Positions 16,680 through 24,556 of a stretch of DNA of 46,889 nt are shown here, piece by piece; position 1 is the stretch's first letter, and every line of letters starts with the position of its first letter. Made by a program: the position numbers and the translations under genes. This DNA comes from DUSC01 sp964371125. Lineage in GTDB: Bacteria > Pseudomonadota > Alphaproteobacteria > Rhizobiales > Rhizobiaceae. The notes beneath the pieces are model-generated. The model searched no databases. It was not told the DNA's origin and saw only the letters and a list, made by a program, of their open reading frames with translations. The stretch spans positions 1-46,889 of the forward strand of contig CAYJMY010000010.1 in the NCBI GenBank assembly GCA_964371125.1, read 5' to 3'.

Positions 16680-17402
16680 TCAGGCCTTTCTCAAGCCGAG
16701 TTTCGGGAAAAGCTGCATGATACCGCCGATCACGAACAGATAGCCGCCGGTGACCGCGATGCCGACCTTGACGTAGGGGTGGGCGTCCATCGCCTGCACG
16801 ATCGCGGCCGTGCCGAACGCGCACCAGGCCAGGAAGATCGCCAGGTTCACGGTCCGCAATCGAACCACCCGGACCGGGTGCAGGAAGTTGATCGGCAGGA
16901 ACGTCAGCACCGCCGCCAGCACGACGACGGCGAACGAGACCCACTCGCCCGGCTCGATGACGAACAGGGTGAACACGACCATGTTCCAGACGACCGGGAA
17001 GCCCTTGAAGAAGTTCTCCTTGGTCTTCATGCCGGTGTCGGCATAGTAGATCGCGCTCGACACGACGATCAGCGCGGCAGACAGGAACGACAGGCCGGGG
17101 CCCATGAAGCCGCGCTGGTAGAGAGCAAAGGCCGGAATGAGCACGTAGGTCACGTAGTCGATGATGTTGTCCAGCGTGTCGCCGGACCAGGTCGGCAGGA
17201 TCTCCTTGACCTGCAGCTTGCGGGCGATGGGTCCGTCGATACCGTCGACGAGAAGCGCCAGTCCCAGCCACCAGAACATCGCTGTCCAACGCTCTTCGCT
17301 CGCCGCGACCAGCGAAAGAAACGCCAGGAACGACCCGGACGCGGTCAGCAGGTGAACGGAGAAGGCCCGCGCTTGCGGCCATGTGACTTTCCTGGGCTTC
17401 AC
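16680..17402 (-). CDS. pcs: phosphatidylcholine synthase (CDP-diacylglycerol:choline)
   Basis: Inner-membrane enzyme that condenses CDP-diacylglycerol with choline to phosphatidylcholine in one step, a pathway characteristic of rhizobia, Brucella and relatives. The 240-residue product has about eight membrane helices. The CDP-alcohol phosphotransferase motif is in LLVDGIDGPIARKLQV and SGDTLDNIIDY (Asp 53, Gly 54, Ala 60, Arg 61, Gly 74, Asp 78, Asp 82). YYADTGMKTKENFFKGFP and INFLHPVRV are typical of Pcs. I prefer GTG 17402, which overlaps the upstream TGA as GTGA; an in-frame TTG at 17414 is an alternative. It is coupled to the DUF1326 gene upstream. Confidence 0.93.
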   Translation of the reverse strand: MKPRKVTWPQARAFSVHLLTASGSFLAFLSLVAASEERWTAMFWWLGLALLVDGIDGPIARKLQVKEILPTWSGDTLDNIIDYVTYVLIPAFALYQRGFMGPGLSFLSAALIVVSSAIYYADTGMKTKENFFKGFPVVWNMVVFTLFVIEPGEWVSFAVVVLAAVLTFLPINFLHPVRVVRLRTVNLAIFLAWCAFGTAAIVQAMDAHPYVKVGIAVTGGYLFVIGGIMQLFPKLGLRKA

Positions 17403-18013
17403 GGTCCGCGCCAATCCAGCTTGCAGATTTCGGCCGATCGGCCGGCGAAGTTCCAGTTGCGGCCAAAGGCGCGCAAGTGGCTCCTGTCGGAACGGGCCAC
17501 GGTGATATCCGGGCCGATCCAGTACTCGGAATTGACGATCGCCGTATCTTTGTCGCGGTCCTTGCCTCGGACCGGCGTCACCACGCCGTCGATGATCTGC
17601 GGGATCTGGAATATCCGCGTCCGGTCGCGGATTTCATAGCTGATCGGAACCTGCTCGATCCCGAGAAATTTGCCGACGAGGGTCGAAAACAGCGCCGTCG
17701 CGCCGCCCACCTTGCCGGAGAGGATCTTGGCAAACGCCTTTACCGCATAAATCGTCGCGCGCGCGTCGACGAAAAAGCCGACGGTCCAGTTTCCACGGTT
17801 CATGCGACCGGGAATATCCATGACCAGGCCGAGGTTCAGGCCGGACAGGTCGACGTCGCCGAAATGGCCGGCATCGACGCGGATTCCGGCCCAGCTCTGA
17901 CAATAACCTTCCGTCGGCGGATGGTCGCCGCAAGAAACGACACAGGGGCAGAATACGGTGCAATTACAGGAGCGGACGAACTCTCCCTTCATTGCCCAAC
18001 TCTGATCGGCCAT
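17399..18013 (-). CDS. DUF1326 domain protein
   Basis: The 204-residue product belongs to the DUF1326 family, function unknown. Its hallmark is a dense cysteine cluster near the N-terminus (Cys 16, 18, 22, 24, 28 and 38, in RSCNCTVFCPCVVSCGD), suggesting metal or iron-sulfur binding. Predicted cytoplasmic, without signal or membrane segment. The start ATG 18013 follows GGGGAGACGAAGA, a good ribosome-binding site; longer readings upstream have no coding look. It is the first gene of the operon and overlaps pcs by four bases. Why a Cys-rich protein is coupled to phosphatidylcholine synthesis is not clear. Confidence 0.9.
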   Translation of the reverse strand: MADQSWAMKGEFVRSCNCTVFCPCVVSCGDHPPTEGYCQSWAGIRVDAGHFGDVDLSGLNLGLVMDIPGRMNRGNWTVGFFVDARATIYAVKAFAKILSGKVGGATALFSTLVGKFLGIEQVPISYEIRDRTRIFQIPQIIDGVVTPVRGKDRDKDTAIVNSEYWIGPDITVARSDRSHLRAFGRNWNFAGRSAEICKLDWRGP

Positions 18014-18287
18014 TCTTCGTCTCCCCGTACGGGCGATGTTACTAACAGCGCCGCCGCCCGCACAAGCCGTATCGCACCGGCGGGCCCATCGGCATACCTT
18101 CCCTCGCCCGTTTTCCACGGCGGCGAGAGCGGCTTGTCGGCGCCGAAAGCGGGACGAATTTGGCCCGCAAGCCCGGCGGCAAGCCATTCCGGCTGCAAAG
18201 CGCCGCATTGATCCGGCCGTCCGCCATGGCATATATCGGCGGGTAGCAATTGCCCAACAGCCGCGCGGCGGCAAAACGGAAAATCAG

Positions 18288-19505
18288 ATGGCTGCGAACG
18301 CATCCCGGATTCTCGTCGTCGGCACAGGACCCGTCGGGCTCATCGCGGCCATGTCGCTGTCCCGTGCCGGTTTCGCCGTCGACCTGGCGGGTCCGGACGT
18401 GCGCATGGACGATCGCCGCACGACCGCGCTGATGGTGCCGGCTCTCAACCATCTCCAGCAGCTTGGCGTGCTCGGCGAGATCGAGGCGGGTGCCGCCCCG
18501 CTGGCGGTCATGCGCATCGTCGATGCCACAGCGCGGCTGATCCGGTCGCCGGTCGTCACCTTCCGCGCCAGCGAGATCGGCGAACGCCATTTCGGCCTGA
18601 ACATCCCAAACAGGCACCTGAACAGGGTCCTCGCCGATGCGGCGTTCGCCGATCCGAACATCACGAGGCGTAAATCCCTGGTCGAATCCTGGCGGCTGGA
18701 GGCCGATCGCGCCGTCGCGGTACTTTCCGGCGTCGGCGAGATCGAGACGCCTCTCGCGGTGGCCGCGGACGGACGGCTTTCGCCGGCGCGCGATGCGGCG
18801 GGCATCCGCACGGTGACCCACGACTATCCGCAAGCCGCACTCGTCCTCAATTTCGCCCATACGCGCAGCCACGGCTCGGTATCGACGGAATTCCACACCG
18901 AAACCGGCCCCTTCACGCAGGTTCCGCTCCCCGGCGACCGCTCGAGCCTCGTCTGGGTGGTGCGTCCGGAGACGGCCGAGGAACTCGCCGCCCTGGACGA
19001 CGCCGCACTGTCCCGCCGCGTCGAGGATCGCATACAGTCGATGCTCGGCCGCGTCACGGTCGAACCCGGCCGCCAGATCTATCCCCTGTCGGCCAAGGTG
19101 CCGCTGTCCTTCGGCCGCAACCGCGTTGCCCTGCTCGGCGAAGCCGCCCACGTCTTCCCGCCGATCGGCGCTCAGGGCCTCAATCTCGGTATCCGCGACG
19201 TCGCCGATCTGGTCGATTCGGTCAGACAGAACCCGGCCGATCCAGGCGAGGCCCGGGTCCTTGCGGCCTACGACCGCAAGCGGCGGCCCGACATCCTGGC
19301 GCGGACGGGCGCGGTCGACCTCCTCAACCGGTCGCTGCTTTCCGACCTGCTACCGGCGCAGTTCGCGCGCATGGCCGGCCTCGGCCTGCTCGGCGCCTTC
19401 GGACCGTTGAGGGCCTTCTTCATGCGCGAGGGCATGCGGCCGGGCAGCGGCGTTTCGGCAACGTTCGAAGACTTAAGGGAACAGGTCGGGCGGAAGCGCG
19501 CCTGA
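18288..19505 (+). CDS. UbiH/COQ6-family FAD-dependent monooxygenase
   Basis: Flavoprotein hydroxylase of 405 residues. The N-terminal dinucleotide fold has VGTGPVGLIAAMSLSRAG (Gly 12, 14, 17). A DG-type motif appears in the middle (AVAADGRLSPARD). The second FAD motif reads LLGEAAHVFPPIGAQGLNLGIRD, where the usual GDAAH is GEAAH. Family members hydroxylate the ubiquinone ring or similar aromatics, so a role in ubiquinone synthesis is likely but the ring position is not determinable. ATG 18288 is used because the Rossmann strand begins there; the open frame extends to 18036 without coding character. It is convergent with the AEC transporter gene and overlaps its end by 33 bases. Confidence 0.88.
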   Translation: MAANASRILVVGTGPVGLIAAMSLSRAGFAVDLAGPDVRMDDRRTTALMVPALNHLQQLGVLGEIEAGAAPLAVMRIVDATARLIRSPVVTFRASEIGERHFGLNIPNRHLNRVLADAAFADPNITRRKSLVESWRLEADRAVAVLSGVGEIETPLAVAADGRLSPARDAAGIRTVTHDYPQAALVLNFAHTRSHGSVSTEFHTETGPFTQVPLPGDRSSLVWVVRPETAEELAALDDAALSRRVEDRIQSMLGRVTVEPGRQIYPLSAKVPLSFGRNRVALLGEAAHVFPPIGAQGLNLGIRDVADLVDSVRQNPADPGEARVLAAYDRKRRPDILARTGAVDLLNRSLLSDLLPAQFARMAGLGLLGAFGPLRAFFMREGMRPGSGVSATFEDLREQVGRKRA

Positions 19506-20435
19506 CTTGATCAGGTAGAGAAGACCGGTCACGGTGCCGACCGAGATCAGCGTCGTGATGAGCACGCTGGCGGACGCCCGCTGGACCCAGACATTGTACT
19601 GCTGGGCGATGACGAACACGTTGGTCGCTGTCGGCAGCGCCGCCAGTAGCACGGCGGAGAACACCCATTCCGGGGAAAAATTGCCGACCCAGCTCAGTAC
19701 CACCCAGGCGACCAGCGGGTGGACGACCAGCTTGAGCACGGCGATCGGGGCCATTTCGGTCGGCACCCGCTTCAGCGGCCGCAAGGCGAGCGTGACGCCC
19801 ATGGCGAACAGTGCGCAGGGAGCCGCCGCTCGCGCCAGGTACTCGAGGAAGCGCTCGATCGGAACCGGCGGGCGGATCTCGAAATAGGCCCCGGTGACGC
19901 CGACCGCGGTGGCGATGATGAATGGATGGAGCACGATCTTGCGCAGCACGCCGAGCGCCAACGCGAGCGGTGTCGACCTGTCGTCGCCGGACAGCGCCAT
20001 CATCATCGGCGCGATGGCGAAGTGCATGATGTTCTCGAAGCAGAAGATCAGCGCGACCGGCACCGCCGCCTCCTCGCCAAAGGCGAGCAGGGCCAGCCCC
20101 GGCCCCATGTAGCCGATGTTACCGTAGGCGGCGGCCAGTCCCTTGATGGTCGATTCCGCGATGCGCCCGCCGGACAGCACGATGGAGCCGACGAACATCA
20201 TCGAAAAAATCAGGTAGGTCGAGAATACCGCGCCGAAGATGAAGGACCACTCCGTCAGCCGTTCGAAAGGCGTCTTCGCCAGCAGCTGGAAAAACAGCGC
20301 CGGCAGCGCGACGTAGATGATGAACGTGTTCATCCAGCCGAGCGCCTCGATCGGCTGACGGGTGATCCGGGCGACCAGAAAGCCCATGAAGATCAGGCCG
20401 AAGAACGGCAGAACGAGTCCGATGACGTCCGACAT
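19473..20435 (-). CDS. AEC (auxin efflux carrier) family transporter
   Basis: A 320-residue membrane protein with about ten helices arranged as two halves, as in the AEC/BART superfamily. Recognisable segments are the N-terminal LVLPFFGLIFMGFLVARI, the central YGNIGYMGPGLALLAFGEEA and the C-terminal LAALPTATNVFVIAQQY, which carries the conserved Pro-Thr-Ala-Asn pattern. Bacterial members carry dicarboxylates such as malonate or malate; the substrate here is unknown. ATG 20435 is preceded by AAGGTTGCC; TTG at 20450 is an alternative. Its end overlaps the UbiH-like gene. Confidence 0.9.
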   Translation of the reverse strand: MSDVIGLVLPFFGLIFMGFLVARITRQPIEALGWMNTFIIYVALPALFFQLLAKTPFERLTEWSFIFGAVFSTYLIFSMMFVGSIVLSGGRIAESTIKGLAAAYGNIGYMGPGLALLAFGEEAAVPVALIFCFENIMHFAIAPMMMALSGDDRSTPLALALGVLRKIVLHPFIIATAVGVTGAYFEIRPPVPIERFLEYLARAAAPCALFAMGVTLALRPLKRVPTEMAPIAVLKLVVHPLVAWVVLSWVGNFSPEWVFSAVLLAALPTATNVFVIAQQYNVWVQRASASVLITTLISVGTVTGLLYLIKSGALPPDLFP

Positions 20436-20551
20436 GGCAACCTTGAGCAAACGCGCGTGCCGCCGCGCTACCGCCCACGCAACGGCAGGTCAAGCCGCGG
20501 GGATTGAACTCCTGGCGCCCGTGATCCAGATAGGGGGCCGAGGTGGTGCGA

Positions 20552-20884
20552 ATGACCGGGGCGAAAAGCGCGAAGTTCAGGATCGGACAGGTGGTGCGCC
20601 ACCGCGTCTTCCCGTTCCGCGGCGTGATCTTCGACGTCGATCCGGAGTTCGCCAACACGGAGGAATGGTACCAAGCGATTCCGGCCGATTCCCGTCCGCG
20701 CAAGGACCAGCCCTTCTACCACCTGCTCGCCGAGAACGCGGACACGACCTACATCGCCTATGTGTCGGAGCAGAACCTGCTCGACGACGAGTCCGGCGAA
20801 CCGATCAGCCACCCGCAGGTGGGCGAATTCTTCGATCGAGGGCCGGACGGCCACTACTCGCCCAGGGGACGCGCGAGGCATTGA
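20552..20884 (+). CDS. hspQ: heat shock protein HspQ (hemimethylated-DNA-binding protein family)
   Basis: A 110-residue small beta-rich protein of the HspQ/YccV family. Characteristic segments are KFRIGQVVRHRVFPFRGVIFDVDPEF, EEWYQAIPADSRPRKDQPFYHLLAEN and YIAYVSEQNLLDDESGEPISHPQV. In Escherichia coli HspQ is a heat-induced specificity factor for Lon and was also described as binding hemimethylated DNA. ATG 20552 has GAGGTGG upstream; an in-frame GTG at 20543 is the alternative. It diverges from the AEC transporter and is followed by a strong hairpin terminator. Confidence 0.93.
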   Translation: MTGAKSAKFRIGQVVRHRVFPFRGVIFDVDPEFANTEEWYQAIPADSRPRKDQPFYHLLAENADTTYIAYVSEQNLLDDESGEPISHPQVGEFFDRGPDGHYSPRGRARH

Positions 20885-20905
20885 ACTCCGCGGTCCAGAA
20901 GCACG

Positions 20906-20930
20906 AAAAGCGGGGCATTGCCCCGCTTTT
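20906..20930. terminator. bidirectional Rho-independent terminator
   Basis: AAAAGCGGGGC (20906-20916) and GCCCCGCTTTT (20920-20930) form a perfect 11-bp stem with a three-base loop and flanking A and T tracts. It would terminate both hspQ on the plus strand and the IalB-family gene on the minus strand, which converge here. Confidence 0.92.
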
Positions 20931-20958
20931 ACGCTCTACGTCGATCAGGTCGTAGGTA

Positions 20959-21582
20959 TCAGTTCCCGGCCTTCGCCTTTTCCTGCTCTTCCTTGAGCTT
21001 CTTGGCGAAATCCTCGTTGTTCTTGCTGACGAACTCCTGAAGCTTCTTCTGCCGGTCCTCGATGTCCGACTGCTGGAGCGCCGGTCCGTCGAAGGCTCCG
21101 GTGAAGCCCTGCAGGCTCACCTTGATCGGGTTCGGCTGGTTCTGGAAGTTCACCGAAGTGAGCGTGAGCTCCGAGCCCTTCTTGAAGGACGCAATCAGCG
21201 TGTCGGAGAGCTGGGCCTCGGCCACGCAGCGGTCCGGGAAGCAGATCACGTAGTCGAGCTTCTGCGTCTTTCCACCGTCGACCTGAAGGCCGATGCCGGG
21301 AGGCACCATGCGGCCGCTCGGAACCGAGACCTGGAAGACCTTGCGGTTCACCTTGCCCTTCAGCTCGATCAGGCTGATGCCGGTGATCATCTGGCCGGTG
21401 TCGGCCATCATGATGTTCTGGACGTTGCAGATGTCGACGTCCTCCTGCTTGGAACAGGCCTTGAACCAGCCCTGGGGAACCTGTTCCTGCGCCGCGGCCG
21501 GCACGAGGCCTGCGCCAACGAAACCGGCCAGGCCGACGGCCAGGACGGCGAGACGGGAAGCGTCGATTTTCACGCTCGTCAT
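20959..21582 (-). CDS. invasion-associated locus B (IalB) family protein
   Basis: A 207-residue exported protein of the IalB family, named for a Bartonella erythrocyte-invasion protein but widespread in non-pathogenic Rhizobiales. There is a Sec signal peptide of about 31 residues (RLAVLAVGLAGFVGAGLVPA, cleavage near AAA-QE). Two cysteine pairs are expected to be disulfides (FKACSKQEDVDICN and VICFPDRCVAEAQ). A Lys/Glu-rich tail (residues about 175-207) looks like a charged helix. Periplasmic or surface location is likely; the molecular role is unknown. It shares the terminator at 20906-20930 with hspQ. Confidence 0.92.
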   Translation of the reverse strand: MTSVKIDASRLAVLAVGLAGFVGAGLVPAAAQEQVPQGWFKACSKQEDVDICNVQNIMMADTGQMITGISLIELKGKVNRKVFQVSVPSGRMVPPGIGLQVDGGKTQKLDYVICFPDRCVAEAQLSDTLIASFKKGSELTLTSVNFQNQPNPIKVSLQGFTGAFDGPALQQSDIEDRQKKLQEFVSKNNEDFAKKLKEEQEKAKAGN

Positions 21583-21817
21583 AGTGGTTAGTTCCTCTCA
21601 ATCGCTCGGGCCCGGCGTCGGGGCCGTTCGTCCCGCTTGGTGTTGCTCAAATGAGGCAACAGAATGACTGCCGCGCGCGTGTTACACCGCGGTTCGTTTC
21701 AAATCCAGCCTGACGCAATCCAATTCCCCGCTCCCGACAGCTTGTTTTGCTCGATTTCCGGCTGGTCTGGTAGGGTGGCGACGAATCGGAACCTTTCGCG
21801 GGAATGCGGAGCAATCG

Positions 21818-23617
21818 ATGCGAACCCTCCTCGTAGCGGTCCTCAGCGGGCTGGCCTCGCTTGCCATCGGAACGGCCGCCGCCGAACCCAGGCACGGCAT
21901 CGCCATGCATGGCGAACCGGCGCTACCCCCGGATTTCGCGCATTTCCCTTATGTGAATCCCGACGCGCCGAAGGGGGGGCGGGTCGACTATGCGGTGCAG
22001 GGCTCGTTCGACAGCCTCAATCCGCTGATCGTGCAGGGCGACGCCGCGCGCGGCCTGCTCGACCAGGCATTCGGTAACACGGTGTTCGACACCCTGCTCA
22101 TGCGTTCGCGCGACGAGGCGTTCACGCTCTATCCGCTGCTTGCCGAGACGGTCGAGACCGACGATGAGCGCACCTTCGTCGAGTTCACGCTCGACGCGCG
22201 CGCGCGTTTCTCCGACGGAACGCCGGTGACGCCCGAGGACGTGATCTTCACGATGGAGCTCTACCGTGACAAGTCGCGGCCGCTCTATCAGCGCTGGATC
22301 AAGGCGGTCGGCAAAATGGAGAAGGTCGGCGAGCGCGGCGTGCGCTTCACCTTCAACGAATCGGCCGACCGCGAGACGCCTCTCCTACTCGCCCTGCTGC
22401 CGATCCTGCCGAAACACGCGACCGACGCCGCGACCTTCGACAAGTCGACGCTGAAGCCGCTCGTCGCCTCCGGTGCCTACATCGTCGACAAGGTTCGACC
22501 CGGCGAACTGCTGCTGCTGAAGCGCCGGCCGGACTACTGGGCGAAGGACATCCCGTCGAAGATCGGCTTCGACAATTACGACGAGATCCGGATCAACTAC
22601 ATCCGCGACGAGAACACCATGTTCGAGGCCTTCAAGAAGGGCGTCGTCGACGTCCATCTGGAGACCGATACCGGCCGCTGGGCAACCGGCTACGGCTTCC
22701 CGGCGGCGATCGACGGGCGGGTCGTCAAGGACACGTTCGATACCGGGCTCCCTTCCGGAATGCTGGGCTTCGTCATGAACACCAGGCGGCCGGTGTTCAA
22801 GGACCGTGCCGTGCGGGCGGCGCTCGCCGGCCTGTTCGACTTCGAATGGGCGAACAAGAACCTGTTCAACGACGCTTTTACCCGAACCAAAAGCTATTTC
22901 GACGGCTCGGAACTGTCGGCCCACGGCAACCCGGCGAGCGCGGCGGAACAGGTGCTGCTGGCGTCCTTCCCCGACGCGGTGCTGCCGGAGGTGATGGCGG
23001 GAACCTGGTCGCCGCCGCAGTCGGATGGCTCCGGACGCGACCGGGCGTTCCTCAAGAGGGGTTTCGATGCGCTGAAGGCGGCCGGCTACGAGATGAAGGA
23101 CGGCAGCCTGGTCGGGCCGGACGAACGGCCGCTGGCCTTCGAGATTCTGCTCAATGGCAATGCCTCCGTGCCGATCAGCGTCGCCTGGCAACGTACGCTG
23201 GAGCGCCTCGGCATCCAGGTCGCCATTCGCTCCGTCGACAGCGCGCAATATCTTCAGCGGCAGCAGACCTATGACTACGACGTGATCCTGCAGTCCTACA
23301 CCTCGTCGCTCTCGCCTGGCGGCGAGCAGGTCGGCCGCTGGGGTTCGTCGTCGCGCGACGTCGACGGCACGTTCAACTTCGCCGGGGTCGCCGATCCGGC
23401 CGTCGACGCGATGCTCGATGCTCTCGTCAGGGCGCGCAGCCGCGAGGATTTCGTCACGGCCGTCCGTGCCTATGATCGCGTCCTCATCAGCGGTTCCTAT
23501 GTGGTGCCGCTTTATCACCGACCCGAACAGTGGATCGCGCGCTGGAGCCACATCCGGCATCCCGACGCGACGCCCCTCTACGGATACCAGCTACCCACCT
23601 GGTGGCGCGCCGAATGA
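21818..23617 (+). CDS. extracellular solute-binding protein family 5 (YejA-like peptide-binding protein)
   Basis: Periplasmic binding protein of a peptide-type ABC importer, 599 residues, about the usual length of YejA. A signal peptide (MRTLLVAVLSGLASLAIGTA, cleavage near AAA-EP) leads into HGIAMHGEPALPPDFAHFPYVNPDAPKGG, the YejA hallmark. The family-5 core follows with FDSLNPLIVQGD, ARFSDGTPVTPEDVIFTMEL and INYIRDENTMFEAFKKGVVD. YejA binds peptides and some peptide antibiotics in relatives. No yejB, yejE or yejF genes follow, so the permease must be encoded elsewhere. A DsbA-family gene starts 17 bases downstream, probably in the same operon. ATG 21818 has GCGGAGCAATCG upstream. Confidence 0.92.
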   Translation: MRTLLVAVLSGLASLAIGTAAAEPRHGIAMHGEPALPPDFAHFPYVNPDAPKGGRVDYAVQGSFDSLNPLIVQGDAARGLLDQAFGNTVFDTLLMRSRDEAFTLYPLLAETVETDDERTFVEFTLDARARFSDGTPVTPEDVIFTMELYRDKSRPLYQRWIKAVGKMEKVGERGVRFTFNESADRETPLLLALLPILPKHATDAATFDKSTLKPLVASGAYIVDKVRPGELLLLKRRPDYWAKDIPSKIGFDNYDEIRINYIRDENTMFEAFKKGVVDVHLETDTGRWATGYGFPAAIDGRVVKDTFDTGLPSGMLGFVMNTRRPVFKDRAVRAALAGLFDFEWANKNLFNDAFTRTKSYFDGSELSAHGNPASAAEQVLLASFPDAVLPEVMAGTWSPPQSDGSGRDRAFLKRGFDALKAAGYEMKDGSLVGPDERPLAFEILLNGNASVPISVAWQRTLERLGIQVAIRSVDSAQYLQRQQTYDYDVILQSYTSSLSPGGEQVGRWGSSSRDVDGTFNFAGVADPAVDAMLDALVRARSREDFVTAVRAYDRVLISGSYVVPLYHRPEQWIARWSHIRHPDATPLYGYQLPTWWRAE

Positions 23618-23634
23618 CCCGCGAAGGAGCTCCG

Positions 23635-24315
23635 ATGAGCGACCGCCAGTCCATTTCCGTCGACGTCGTTTCGGACGTCGTCTGTCCGTGGTGCTACGTC
23701 GGCCAGAAGCGCCTGGACCGGGCCATCGCCGCCATCCCCGAAGTCGACGTCGTTGTCCACTGGCGTCCCTACCAGCTCGACCCGACGATCCCGCAAGGCG
23801 GCGTCGACCGCCAGCAATACATGCTGGCGAAGTTCGGCGATCCGGCCCGCATAACGCAGATCCACAAGCGCCTGGTGGACCTGGGTGCGGCCGAGGGCAT
23901 CGCCTTCTCCTTCGACGCCATCAGGGTCGCCCCGAATACGCTCGACGCCCATCGCGTCATCCGCTGGGCGGGTACGGCCGGCGACGGTGTTCAGGACCGC
24001 CTCGTGCGCCGGCTGTTCCGGCTGAACTTCGAGGAAGGCGCCGATCTCGGCGACCACGCGGTTCTCGTCGACGCCGCCGCCGCGGCGGGGATGGATGCGT
24101 CGGTGGTGCGCACGTTACTCCCGTCCGGAGCCGATGTGGATGCGGTCCAGGCCGAGATCGCCACGGCGTCGCGTATGGGCATCACCGGCGTCCCATGCTT
24201 CCTGCTCGAGCAGCGCTACGCAGTCATGGGCGCCCAGGACGCCGAAGTGCTGGCAGATGCGATCCGCAGGGTGGCCGAGGCGAAGGCGAAGGGGGAACTG
24301 GAGCAGCCGGCGTGA
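23635..24315 (+). CDS. DsbA-family (FrnE-like) oxidoreductase
   Basis: A 226-residue thioredoxin-fold protein with the active site CPWC (Cys 17 and Cys 20) at the end of the first strand and the cis-Pro loop GVPCFLLEQRYAVMGAQ near residue 187. No signal peptide is seen, so unlike classical DsbA it is probably cytoplasmic, as for FrnE-like proteins and 2-hydroxychromene-2-carboxylate isomerase relatives. ATG 23635 has an ideal AAGGAG seven bases upstream. It follows the YejA-like gene by 17 bases. Confidence 0.92.
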   Translation: MSDRQSISVDVVSDVVCPWCYVGQKRLDRAIAAIPEVDVVVHWRPYQLDPTIPQGGVDRQQYMLAKFGDPARITQIHKRLVDLGAAEGIAFSFDAIRVAPNTLDAHRVIRWAGTAGDGVQDRLVRRLFRLNFEEGADLGDHAVLVDAAAAAGMDASVVRTLLPSGADVDAVQAEIATASRMGITGVPCFLLEQRYAVMGAQDAEVLADAIRRVAEAKAKGELEQPA

Positions 24316-24324
24316 ACGGCCGCG

Positions 24325-24429
24325 TCAGACAAACATCATCACCCCGACGGCGCCGGCTATGATCAGCACCAGCCCCCATACCAGCATCGGGAGCAGTGTC
24401 GTATTGCCGCGTTCATTGATCTTGTTCAT
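24325..24429 (-). CDS. possible small single-span membrane protein (34 aa)
   Basis: An ATG frame from 24429 to a TGA at 24327-24325. The product opens with a polar stretch (MNKINERGNTTLLP) followed by an uninterrupted hydrophobic helix of about 20 residues (MLVWGLVLIIAGAVGVMMFV). That design is typical of small integral membrane proteins. No strong ribosome-binding site precedes it (purines are sparse upstream of the ATG), which is the main doubt. It sits in the 241-base gap between the DsbA-family gene and mfd, which holds no other gene I can see. Confidence 0.4.
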   Translation of the reverse strand: MNKINERGNTTLLPMLVWGLVLIIAGAVGVMMFV

Positions 24430-24556
24430 ACGGGTGCGCCATCCATCGTCGATGGTGCATCAGTAGGACCACGTGCGGCACGGCTCTTTGCGCCTCGACA
24501 AGTAAGCGGCATTCAGGGACAGGGCCGTTCAAAGCCGCGATGTCGACCGTGCTCTC

